Shown here piece by piece: positions 54,048 to 62,240 of a stretch of 64,000 nucleotides of DNA. Every line of letters begins with the position of its first letter. The first letter of the stretch is position 1. The notes under the pieces are model-generated. The model saw only the letters and a list, made by a program, of their open reading frames with translations, did no database searches and had not been told where the DNA came from. A program made the translations under genes and the position numbers. The DNA comes from Tatumella punctata (GTDB lineage: Bacteria > Pseudomonadota > Gammaproteobacteria > Enterobacterales > Enterobacteriaceae), in the NCBI RefSeq assembly GCF_039523735.1, contig NZ_BAAAFW010000025.1:1-64000 (forward strand), written 5' to 3'.

Positions 54048-54917
54048 TTACCGGTAATTTTCCCCTGCCGGAGGAATGACAGCAGAAACCGGGATGTAAT
54101 AGCAGCCGGAAAAGGTGTCCGGTAACGGCTGATCTGGCGGGCAGCTTTGCTGGCTGATAAAGACATCCTGCCCGGCACGGCGTGCTTCCGGGCGGAAGGG
54201 CATCACATTCTGATAGATACTGGCCTGCATATCGACAAACTGCTGCTGTGTGCCGGAAAAACGGAAACGCAGAAAGCTGCCAGCCCGGTCCTGCCTGAGC
54301 TCATGGTCCTGCAGGCTCTGCTTAAAGGTCAGGGTGAACCGGATTTTCCCGCTGCGCGGGTCGGGTTCGAAATCTTCGGCCACACAACTGTGCAGCAACC
54401 CTTTTTGCATACTCAGCACCTGCTGAATAATTTGCAACCGCTGTCGGCAGTGGTAATCAATATCTTCAAGTTCATTATGATCACAGTAATAGCTCAGGCC
54501 GGTTCCGTGGATAAATTCAGGCCCCTGTGTCACTATTTCCGGCTCAGGTACTGGCAGCAGGTCGTGGGTTGCTTTCCCAACCATCCCGCGGAAATGCCAG
54601 TCATGGGTGGCGCGGTATTTGCCCGGAGCAATACCGAAATGGCGGGTAAAAGCCCGGGTAAAGGTTTGCTGTGAACTGAACCCCAGTAAATCACTGATTT
54701 CTACCGCCGGCATGGCGGTCATTTTCAGGATCAACGCCGCTTTATGCAGTTTCCGGTAACGGATATAAGAAGCCAGCTGAAATCCGGTATCTTCTCTGAA
54801 CATACGTTGCAGATGCCACTTACTGTAACCGGCTTTTGCCGCAACATCGTCAATGGTCAGTTTGCCTTCCAGATGCTTCTCAATCCAGTCGACAAGATCC
54901 TGTGTAAAGCTATTCAT
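54048..54917 (-). CDS. Rob-like AraC-family regulator
   Basis: 289 residues, the length of E. coli Rob and the same layout: an N-terminal AraC/XylS DNA-binding domain (residues 1-105; KAGYSKWHLQRMFREDTGFQ and SSQQTFTRAFTRHFGIAPGKY) and a C-terminal GyrI-like ligand domain (about 120-289). Recognition helices resemble MarA/SoxS/Rob, so it may read marbox-like sites. The C-terminal half is far from Rob, so the inducer probably differs. AAAGGAG precedes the ATG. No obvious target lies beside it except the secreted-protein gene. Confidence 0.85.
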   Translation of the reverse strand: MNSFTQDLVDWIEKHLEGKLTIDDVAAKAGYSKWHLQRMFREDTGFQLASYIRYRKLHKAALILKMTAMPAVEISDLLGFSSQQTFTRAFTRHFGIAPGKYRATHDWHFRGMVGKATHDLLPVPEPEIVTQGPEFIHGTGLSYYCDHNELEDIDYHCRQRLQIIQQVLSMQKGLLHSCVAEDFEPDPRSGKIRFTLTFKQSLQDHELRQDRAGSFLRFRFSGTQQQFVDMQASIYQNVMPFRPEARRAGQDVFISQQSCPPDQPLPDTFSGCYYIPVSAVIPPAGENYR

Positions 54918-55356
54918 CGGTGGCTCCTTTAATTACCGGAATAATATTAGCGGTAATCTGTACTAATAGCCATAATATAAAAATATTGAAATTTATATAA
55001 ATTTGTGTGCAGAGAGATAAATATCTGCGGATTATTGGTCAGTCATAACGTTATTTTAAGAATAAAACCGATAAAGACGGAATAACACCAGGCGGCTATA
55101 ACGATACTCTGTCAGATAACTTACAAATCTCAGTCCTTCCTGACAAGAAAATAATCTCCATACGGGAAGCGTTAACGAATAATATTCTTCCTGCGGACCG
55201 TGTTAGCAGAGATAAAAATAAATAGTTTTCGCATCATTAATCACTTTTTTGCTGCCATTATACCGTCCTGCCACATTACGGCCGCTGTTTCCCTCTGGTA
55301 CTGTTATCGGCCAGGGCCGGAGGCCTCTGCCCCGCGACCACTCAGCCGGCCATACT
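54918..55356. other. Gene-free stretch upstream of the Rob-like gene
   Basis: About 440 bases with no supported gene. It is AT-rich near 54950-55080 and should carry the promoter of the AraC-type gene. Short frames overlapping 55203-55489 are shadows in other frames of the small membrane protein region. Confidence 0.5.
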
Positions 55357-55539
55357 TCACAACATATTTTGTACCAGCGACTGTAGTACTGCGTACAGCA
55401 CCCCCGAAAAAAGAGACAGACTGATTGCCCGCGGTACTCTGACACCGGCCTTTTTCCATTGGCGGAACCACATAATCAGACCCCAGCAAACTGCAAAGAA
55501 AATTGTACTGAAAATAAAGCTAAAGACAGTGCCGTTCAT
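55357..55539 (-). CDS. Small two-segment membrane protein, DUF6404-like
   Basis: 60 residues with hydrophobic segments near 3-24 and 40-58 separated by the basic hinge RQWKKAGVRVPRA. The FxxxxWGLIMWF...W...G pattern resembles the C-terminal membrane part of DUF6404 proteins, whose soluble N-terminal part would be absent here. ATG with GGGA seven bases upstream. The resemblance is from memory and the gene may be a remnant rather than a working unit. Confidence 0.45.
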   Translation of the reverse strand: MNGTVFSFIFSTIFFAVCWGLIMWFRQWKKAGVRVPRAISLSLFSGVLYAVLQSLVQNML

Positions 55540-55614
55540 TTTTTTCCCGTAATTTTTCTGACAACAGCCATCTATATTACATGATTTCGGGTGACTGTTA
55601 TCGGGCGATTTTAT

Positions 55615-55652
55615 AAATAAAAACCTGCAAGCCCGGCTATTATTAGTTGCAG
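55615..55652 (-). terminator. Possible terminator of the ecp operon
   Basis: On the minus strand, CTGCAA and TTGCAG flank a 16-base loop and are followed by GTTTTTATTT. The stem is short, so confidence is low, but its place 17 bases after ecpE fits. Confidence 0.4.
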
Positions 55653-55668
55653 CCTTTTGCCGGTTGTT

Positions 55669-56367
55669 TCAGTGACAGCGCTGGTTTAAGGTAATAAAGC
55701 GCTGATCATAGATAAGATAACTGCTGGCAGCCCCGGCCAGCTGCTTGTTTTGCAGTTGTTCTCCGGGCAGCAGATACCAGGCAAGTTCCTGTTGCTCTTT
55801 GCTCTGACAGCGGGGTCTGATAATAAGCTTAAAATAAGTATTTCCATTATTGATGAGCCTGCCATTATCCGGCTGCCACTGATAGCTGAAATGTATTTTT
55901 CGCGGACGGACAATAAGCAATGTGTCAAGAACCACTGCCGGTTGCATACTGATCTGGCCGCCACCGCGGTAGGGAACCGACAGGTCACGGGTTGCTATCT
56001 CTTCAATGGAAATACGATAGTAACGTTCTTTCGTATCTGCAGGGCCGCGATAATAGAACTTAAAATTGTCACTCTCTGCTGGCTGCAGGATCATGGTTTT
56101 TGGTGAAAACAGCAATTGCCCGTCAGTCGCAGGCAGACGCTGCTCATGCTCGGCCGGCCGGCGGACAGGATACAGCGTTACCTGATAGATACGGGCACTG
56201 CGGTTATTATTCCGCACCTGTCGGGCAATAAAATTACGTTCAGCCGGGAGAGCCAGGGTCAGATTTCCTGATTCTATGCCGGCGACGCGGACCGGCAGTA
56301 ACAGGATGAAGCCTGTTATCAGGATCAGCAGCCGTTTAAGGTAAGTTTTTCCATGTCGCTTTAACAT
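55669..56367 (-). CDS. ecpE: Common-pilus chaperone EcpE
   Basis: 232 residues from the ATG at 56367 (MLKRHGKTYLKR), with GGAGA six bases upstream; the longer frame begins inside ecpD. A signal segment near 12-32 precedes an immunoglobulin-like chaperone fold with LQPAESDNFKFYYRGPADTKERYYRI, closely paralleling EcpB. It overlaps ecpD by 32 bases. In E. coli EcpE is the second periplasmic chaperone of the common pilus. The C-terminal half is divergent and basic. Confidence 0.88.
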   Translation of the reverse strand: MLKRHGKTYLKRLLILITGFILLLPVRVAGIESGNLTLALPAERNFIARQVRNNNRSARIYQVTLYPVRRPAEHEQRLPATDGQLLFSPKTMILQPAESDNFKFYYRGPADTKERYYRISIEEIATRDLSVPYRGGGQISMQPAVVLDTLLIVRPRKIHFSYQWQPDNGRLINNGNTYFKLIIRPRCQSKEQQELAWYLLPGEQLQNKQLAGAASSYLIYDQRFITLNQRCH

Positions 56368-58000
56368 GAATTTCTCCGGAGGCACTGACATCGCCATACC
56401 AGTGTTGCTGGTTAAGGGTGCGCAGCGAACGGGGATCGTCCATCTGCAGAGAAAAAATCAGCCGGGTCACATTGATCATGCCCTGATTACCGTAGCCGTC
56501 ATTCCACGGTCGTTGCTGCCACAGAGCATCGGTAATGTCATACCACTTACCATCACAGCCTGCGGCTAAACGCAGTGGTGAGCCATTACGCGAAGTCATA
56601 CTCAGCCAGCCAGGGAAAGGCACTTGCAGGGTGCCGTCGGCAGAACTGAACAGGCAATAGCTGTTACCTGCCAGGGTCACCTGCGGGCCGGTCACCTTGA
56701 CAGTGACTTTATCGGCGGCTGTTTTGCCGCTGGCAGTGATAATATAACCAAACTCCAGCGCTGGCTGGCCCGCCCCTGCCTGTCCTGTTTTTTCCGGCCT
56801 GGCTGAATAATCATCGGCGGTAATACTGACACTGAGATCAGCCGGCTTGATCTGCAAAGTCGTTAACGCCGGAAACTCATACCAGCCGGACTCCGGGGTC
56901 CGTGTATTCAGCAGATAGAAACTGATTAATTTACGTGAATCGTTGTCACTCAGTCCCAGGCTGACCAGTTTTTTAAAAAAACGATTACTGAAGAAGATAT
57001 ATATCGCATCAGCGCTCTTCATTTGATCAAAGGTATAGTAATTTGCCGTCCCTCTGATGGCCTGCCAGCTACGGCCATTAAGGCTGAAACGCAGATCATT
57101 TGCTTTCAGGGCCGCGGCCAGTGCCGGCTGAGTAACTGCAGGGAAAATATGGATTGACGAATTTGACAGCCCGGAGGTCTGCAGGCGATAGGTTGCCATC
57201 TTACAACTGAGACCGTCATCGCCGCCGACTGACTGTAATTTACAGTCACTCTGGCCGGTGCCCGGTACCGGGACGCCCTCGCTGGTGATGAAAACTTCAG
57301 ATAACGCACTTGAGTGAATAAAACGGATATGGGCGGCCTTTATCTGAGTAACTCTGGTCTGATACCAGCTACCGGAGGCCTGGCCAGTGCAGCGTTCTCC
57401 TGCCGCAGCATTGTAAGGGATGGTCGTTTCGCAGGTATTTACCTGCAGGGTTAACTGACCGCCGATAGGCATTTGCTGTAAATACTGATACACACTGTCT
57501 GACAGCAGACCGTGCATCCACTTACTGCCGCCGGGCGGAACCACGACACCATAAAATCCGGCAGCATCAGTGGCCTGTGGCGGGATCATCCCTGAGGTGA
57601 TGTCACAGCCTTTATACCAGTTAATGCAGCGTAAGCCGGTCAGCGGGTGAGAAAAAGGGATATTTTCCAGCCACATATCAAAATAGCGGCCGCCGCGCAG
57701 CAGGGTATTACGGCCATTATCCATATAACCGAGGCTTTGCTGTTTAATGACCCCTGACCCCGTATATTTATTACTGGTCCAGTGATTACTGCCGGTCAGC
57801 CGGGGATCAATCGCCCCGCCGGGGGTCACAAAATAGGTATTGTTGATACTGTTCTCGACAAACACGAACTTCATCGGCGGCTGATCCGGCCAGGTATTTT
57901 TTTGTAATACCGGATAACTGTTTATGCTGTACAGCAGCAGAACTGTTGCCAGCATCCGGTTTATCACAACCCGTCTCAGATAATCATCAGGGTGATTCAT
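56336..58000 (-). CDS. ecpD: Common-pilus tip adhesin EcpD
   Basis: 554 residues from the ATG at 58000 (MNHPDDYLRR), preceded by AAGGAG; 34 extra upstream codons overlap ecpC and are not favoured. A signal/anchor segment near 15-30 precedes a large exported protein with several cysteine pairs (for example CINWYKGC and CETTIPYNAAAGERC). In E. coli EcpD caps the pilus and binds host cells, and also polymerises. It overlaps the end of ecpC by 14 bases, pointing to translational coupling. Confidence 0.9.
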   Translation of the reverse strand: MNHPDDYLRRVVINRMLATVLLLYSINSYPVLQKNTWPDQPPMKFVFVENSINNTYFVTPGGAIDPRLTGSNHWTSNKYTGSGVIKQQSLGYMDNGRNTLLRGGRYFDMWLENIPFSHPLTGLRCINWYKGCDITSGMIPPQATDAAGFYGVVVPPGGSKWMHGLLSDSVYQYLQQMPIGGQLTLQVNTCETTIPYNAAAGERCTGQASGSWYQTRVTQIKAAHIRFIHSSALSEVFITSEGVPVPGTGQSDCKLQSVGGDDGLSCKMATYRLQTSGLSNSSIHIFPAVTQPALAAALKANDLRFSLNGRSWQAIRGTANYYTFDQMKSADAIYIFFSNRFFKKLVSLGLSDNDSRKLISFYLLNTRTPESGWYEFPALTTLQIKPADLSVSITADDYSARPEKTGQAGAGQPALEFGYIITASGKTAADKVTVKVTGPQVTLAGNSYCLFSSADGTLQVPFPGWLSMTSRNGSPLRLAAGCDGKWYDITDALWQQRPWNDGYGNQGMINVTRLIFSLQMDDPRSLRTLNQQHWYGDVSASGEIHVKATWKNLP

Positions 58001-60494
58001 TGGCAGACTCCTTACTGCGGCAGGTAATATCACCAATCCATACGGCACCACGGGCACCCTGCAGGTCAGGGACGAACTGGCAGGGAGGGCTGGCGGTATC
58101 AAGGCGAATCAGGGGATTTTTTTTATCGATATCCATAGAAAATTCGCCGCGGGAATCGGTAAAGCTGCGCTGTGTTCCGCTGCGTAACAGGCTGTTGGCC
58201 AGTGGTTGCCCATCCTGTCGGTACAGGCGGCCAAACACGGTGATCCGTAATTCTGTTTGTGGCTCAATAACGGCGACATTGCCAGGATATAACGTCAGGC
58301 TCTGTTTGCGGTTGCGGGTAATTTTGTAGCTATCGGCCGACTGACTATTATTACGGATTTCGATATCGTAACGACCATAGGCGGGCAGGGGTAAATAATT
58401 TGCCCCGTCCTGCAGGTCATAGGCTCTGCCGTTAATGCTGGCACTGAGTTGTGAATTGTCCTGCAGTTCGGTATGGACAATGATACCGGCAGTATCCTCG
58501 TTATTACTGCTGGCTGCCAGATGGCGTCCCTGCCAGCCAAGGCTGCCATAGGCTGTCAGGCTGGAATTAATATTACCTTCTGCACTACTGTTAACCGCCA
58601 GAGTACCGCCGGAATAGCGGCTGTCAAAACGGGTATAAGCCCCGCCGCTCAGCCGGTTATCGCCACGCGGATCACCGGAAATCACGGTGGCCATATTGGC
58701 GCCAACGGAACGGAAAAAACCGCTGTCAAATTGCTGGCGGGCTTCCAGATTTGCCAGGGTATATCCCCGCTGGTGTGTCAGGCCGAGGCTGAACAGCTGG
58801 CCAAACTGCAGTGAAAAATCGATGGCAATATATTTATTACTGGCACCGGGGCTGTCACCGTTATTGTAACGCTGCAGACCCAGCCGGACACCCAGGGTTC
58901 CCTGAGTGCCGCTGAAAATGGTCTGGTAATAATCTGCGGTGTAATAACGGCTGTTATTCAGCCGGTCACTGTTGTAACTGGCACTGAGCGTACCGGCAGG
59001 AAGGGGTAACATACTCATATTCAGGCTACTGCCAATGGCGCTGTTATGGGCATCGCTCCGCTGCAGGCGAGAGCCAATACGGGTAATTTCATGGTTTAGC
59101 CATACTGAGCTGAAGCCTCCCGGCAGGGAGGCACTCATGCTGCTCAGGGAACTTCGGGACTGATCATTGGCCAGCATCAGCTGATGATTAATTGCCAGGC
59201 TGCCGGTGACCGGCAGCGAAACGCGGCTTTCGCCGATCAGGTTATTATCGTAGCTGTAACCGGTGGCCGCCCAGCTTAAAAGATTCAGCGATCCTGATCC
59301 TGATGATCCGATCAGCCAGCGCTGTTTTTCGGCGGAGGATCGCCGGGTATTCACCGGCCGGCGATCAGCCCGCAGCGCTCCGCCCCACAGTTGCCAGGCC
59401 AGTGGCTGGCCCGGAACAGTATCACGGCTGAATAACTTATTTACCCGTTCGGTATGTTTGCTGACCTGCTTTCCGTTGACCTGCACGATAATTTCAACAT
59501 CGTACAACCCGTAGGGGAACTGGCGGGTATCAATCTCATGATTGCCCATGGAAAAGTTTTGTACGCTAATCAACCGGCCCTGGCGGGAAATATAGACCTC
59601 CCCGGCCGCAGGCAGAAAAACGATTACCGGGGTTACCGACTGGGTATTATCAAAGACGGTGGAGCGGGCCTGGTTACCCCATGACAGGCCATAGATTTTA
59701 CCGGCAGACAGGGCGGTCACCGGGCCGATAGACTGCAGGTTCCAGCTGTCGAGCATTCCCGCGGCAAAACGGTAGCCGGAGAAATCCCGTTCATACAGGG
59801 CTTTATACAGGGAAGTATTACGGCTGCCGTTTGCCATGCCATACACTGACCCCTCGAGCAGCATATGATGTTCACCGAGGGCGGTGGCATTATTAAATGA
59901 CAGATATCCGGAACCGCTGTTTTGTCCGCGTCTGACCTGATTATGGTACATCCCCAGGTTGTACTTCAGGCTGCTGCTGAGTCGGTTGACGCCGGAAGCT
60001 CCGATATCCTCGCTTCTCTGGCGCAGTAATGTGCCCAGCGCGGTACGGCTGACCACCAGTTGCAGAATCAACTGCTGCAGATCGAGATTCAGGCTGGCAT
60101 CTGCTGAGAGCCTGAGCTGTAACTGCGGGTTAAAGGGGGTATCTTTCAGGGTGGTCAGTTGCTGGCGCACGGACTGGCTGGCGCCGGCATTGCCTTGCGG
60201 TTCTTCAAGCTGTACAAAACGTACAATTATCTGCTGTCCCTGTAAACGGACAGCAGCAAATCCTATCTTCTGGTCATCCCCGCGGCCGGAGGCTCCCTGC
60301 AGATGAAGAGATAACGGAATATTCATACCTTCCTGTAATGCCCGCGCAAAGGCTCGCGGAATAAGAATACCTGCGACCTGTGGAAGGGCCTGATCTGCCA
60401 TACAGAGTGCGGGCAGTAGCACCAGTATCAGCCCGGCCGGGTACAGTAACCGTAACCATACCGGAAACCGCAGTGCTGCCAGCAGTCGGGGCAT
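57987..60494 (-). CDS. ecpC: Common-pilus outer-membrane usher EcpC
   Basis: 835 residues (K-12: 841). A signal peptide ends near ALCMADQ, followed by a periplasmic N-domain, a 24-strand barrel rich in alternating aromatic/hydrophobic residues with an inserted plug-like domain, and C-terminal Ig-like domains (GYFxMD-type REFSMDI). It belongs to the alternative (alpha) chaperone-usher class. It threads EcpA/EcpD to the surface. Eighteen bases separate it from ecpB. Confidence 0.92.
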   Translation of the reverse strand: MPRLLAALRFPVWLRLLYPAGLILVLLPALCMADQALPQVAGILIPRAFARALQEGMNIPLSLHLQGASGRGDDQKIGFAAVRLQGQQIIVRFVQLEEPQGNAGASQSVRQQLTTLKDTPFNPQLQLRLSADASLNLDLQQLILQLVVSRTALGTLLRQRSEDIGASGVNRLSSSLKYNLGMYHNQVRRGQNSGSGYLSFNNATALGEHHMLLEGSVYGMANGSRNTSLYKALYERDFSGYRFAAGMLDSWNLQSIGPVTALSAGKIYGLSWGNQARSTVFDNTQSVTPVIVFLPAAGEVYISRQGRLISVQNFSMGNHEIDTRQFPYGLYDVEIIVQVNGKQVSKHTERVNKLFSRDTVPGQPLAWQLWGGALRADRRPVNTRRSSAEKQRWLIGSSGSGSLNLLSWAATGYSYDNNLIGESRVSLPVTGSLAINHQLMLANDQSRSSLSSMSASLPGGFSSVWLNHEITRIGSRLQRSDAHNSAIGSSLNMSMLPLPAGTLSASYNSDRLNNSRYYTADYYQTIFSGTQGTLGVRLGLQRYNNGDSPGASNKYIAIDFSLQFGQLFSLGLTHQRGYTLANLEARQQFDSGFFRSVGANMATVISGDPRGDNRLSGGAYTRFDSRYSGGTLAVNSSAEGNINSSLTAYGSLGWQGRHLAASSNNEDTAGIIVHTELQDNSQLSASINGRAYDLQDGANYLPLPAYGRYDIEIRNNSQSADSYKITRNRKQSLTLYPGNVAVIEPQTELRITVFGRLYRQDGQPLANSLLRSGTQRSFTDSRGEFSMDIDKKNPLIRLDTASPPCQFVPDLQGARGAVWIGDITCRSKESANESP

Positions 60495-60512
60495 CTCTGT
60501 TTTACCGGCAGT

Positions 60513-61184
60513 TTATTTGACAGCCACAAAAGTAGCGGCCTGCCACAGACCAATATGGCCTTGTCTGATGGCCACATTGACACGACTGAATGCACGGTTT
60601 TTGCCCGGCAGCAGATAGTAATTTTCCCGGCATTCCTTGCCGTCGGTGGCACTGCGACAGGGACCATAGGCAACGACCCGCAGTGTTGCGTTGCCGGTAT
60701 TGAACAGAGTGCTGTTACGGTACTGCCAGGCGTAGCGGACCTGACGTGGTGCGACCACCAGCAGGGTACCTATTTGTGCCGAAGAGGTGGCGACCGCTTC
60801 GCGGGCGGTATTTTCGGCCGGTATACGGCTCAGGGACTGGTCCCGCCAGTCTATCCGGTAATAACGTTCCTGATTATCTGCCGGTCCCTGGTAATAGAAG
60901 CGGACGATTTCTTTACTGTGAGCCGGCAGTAAAAGGCTGGCGGGGGTCATTAATACTTCCCGGCGGCTATTTCCGGTCGTAATGATTTTTCCGTCCGCCA
61001 GCGGTGATGATAGTTTTTCTATTCTCAGAGTGATTAAACGGCCATTATCGGTAGGGTTAGCAATTTCTTTACCCATGGTATTTTGATCACTGTAAATAAA
61101 GGACGTAATATCGCCGACATCTAATGCGTAGCTGCGTGAAAACATCACAGAAAATAATCCGCAGAATAAAATAAGGTATTTCAT
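60513..61184 (-). CDS. ecpB: Common-pilus chaperone EcpB
   Basis: 223 residues from the ATG at 61184 (AAGGAG five bases further; an immediately preceding GTG is less well spaced). A signal peptide ends at SYA before LDVGDITSFIYSDQNT, matching E. coli EcpB. RLITLRIEKLSSPL, PASLLLPAHSKEIVRFYYQG and VVAPRQVRYAWQYRN are family blocks. It shields pilin subunits in the periplasm until they reach the usher. Confidence 0.94.
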   Translation of the reverse strand: MKYLILFCGLFSVMFSRSYALDVGDITSFIYSDQNTMGKEIANPTDNGRLITLRIEKLSSPLADGKIITTGNSRREVLMTPASLLLPAHSKEIVRFYYQGPADNQERYYRIDWRDQSLSRIPAENTAREAVATSSAQIGTLLVVAPRQVRYAWQYRNSTLFNTGNATLRVVAYGPCRSATDGKECRENYYLLPGKNRAFSRVNVAIRQGHIGLWQAATFVAVK

Positions 61185-61215
61185 CACCGCTCCTTATATA
61201 CCGGGTCAGGATAAA

Positions 61216-61803
61216 TCAGCTGGTCCAGACAGCATTAAATTGCACACTGATATCTCCGCTCCAAATCCCTTCCGGCAATGCACTGTAATCGGTCACGGCA
61301 GTACTGCCATCGGTGGTTGCACCGATAATAGAAAAAGTGAACTGGTCCTGGGACATAGTACGGTTATTCAGATTAAAGCTGCCGGATAAAGCACTCAGGT
61401 TGCCCCCTGAAATACCCCTGGCCGTATCGGTCATCACGGTATCGCTGGTTTTTGTTACCGGCTGGCCGTGGTAAGTAACCCCGACCTGTAATGTGGACCC
61501 TGAATTATCTGCACGGATAAGAGTATCGCTTAATACCCGTGAGGTCAGCCGGAACGCTGTTGAGGTGCTGTCACCGTAAATGGTGATATCAAATAATCCC
61601 TTCTGGGTATTAAAGCCTTTCAGGCCTTCTGCATACTGAAAAGTCAGTGATCCCAGAGGAGTCACCACCAGTTTACTGGTGGTGTCTTTTCTGGCCGTCG
61701 CAGACCAGGTGGCAACCGCGTTGGCGGTGGACTCTGCAGCCAGAGAAATGACGGGAATAACTACCGCCGTCACTAATATCCCGCTAAGTATTATACGTTT
61801 CAT
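61216..61803 (-). CDS. ecpA: Common-pilus major pilin EcpA
   Basis: 195 residues, the K-12 length. After a signal peptide ending near SLAAES, the mature protein is close to E. coli EcpA (MatB), with TANAVATWSATARKDTTSKL, LTFQYAEGLKGFNTQKGLFD and the C-terminal LPEGIWSGDISVQF. It has no cysteine pair, as in the E. coli pilin, and uses donor-strand exchange through its N-terminus. It opens the ecpABCDE operon. The regulator gene ecpR, which precedes ecpA in E. coli, is not present. Confidence 0.96.
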   Translation of the reverse strand: MKRIILSGILVTAVVIPVISLAAESTANAVATWSATARKDTTSKLVVTPLGSLTFQYAEGLKGFNTQKGLFDITIYGDSTSTAFRLTSRVLSDTLIRADNSGSTLQVGVTYHGQPVTKTSDTVMTDTARGISGGNLSALSGSFNLNNRTMSQDQFTFSIIGATTDGSTAVTDYSALPEGIWSGDISVQFNAVWTS

Positions 61804-62240
61804 ATCACATCCCTGATAGTCGATGTTCTTTGGGTGATAAACGATCTATTGCTGTGCAATCCGGCTGTATATCTTTCTTCCATAAAAGAAATAATTATTT
61901 ATCTTAATAAGAGAAATAATCAGCCTGTCACTGGTATGGCTAATGATCGGACTATAGCATCCGGTTATCACTATAAATAGTGAATTAAATTTAATTGGCA
62001 TGGTTTTTATTTATTTTATATTTTATTTATTATTATTTATGAGGGCAGCTTTTGTCTGGACGGAAGCGTAGCAATTATATTTTTGCTATTTCATCCGGAT
62101 ATGGTTATTTATAACAAATTAGCGTGGTTATTTTATTCATTAAGCTTTTCGGCGACAGGCAACCTACACCCGGTGACGGCTTAATAAGCAGAGGATAAAA
62201 AAAACGCCGGGCTTAGCCCGGCGTGAATAAGACAGACGGC
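61804..62240. other. ecpA upstream region
   Basis: About 437 bases, AT-rich between 61860 and 62130, with no gene: it is too short and too AT-rich to encode EcpR. It must contain the ecp promoter and probably H-NS/IHF sites. The end nearest 62240 carries the terminator of the neighbouring transporter gene. Confidence 0.6.
62197..62224 (-). terminator. Intrinsic terminator of the ProP-like gene
   Basis: On the minus strand ACGCCGGGC and GCCCGGCGT pair around TAA and are followed by eight T. It lies 17 bases beyond the transporter stop codon. Confidence 0.94.

Noticed and set aside
54147..54674. 175-codon plus-strand frame opposite the Rob-like gene
   Set aside because: Lies entirely inside the AraC-family gene on the other strand and resembles nothing known to me.
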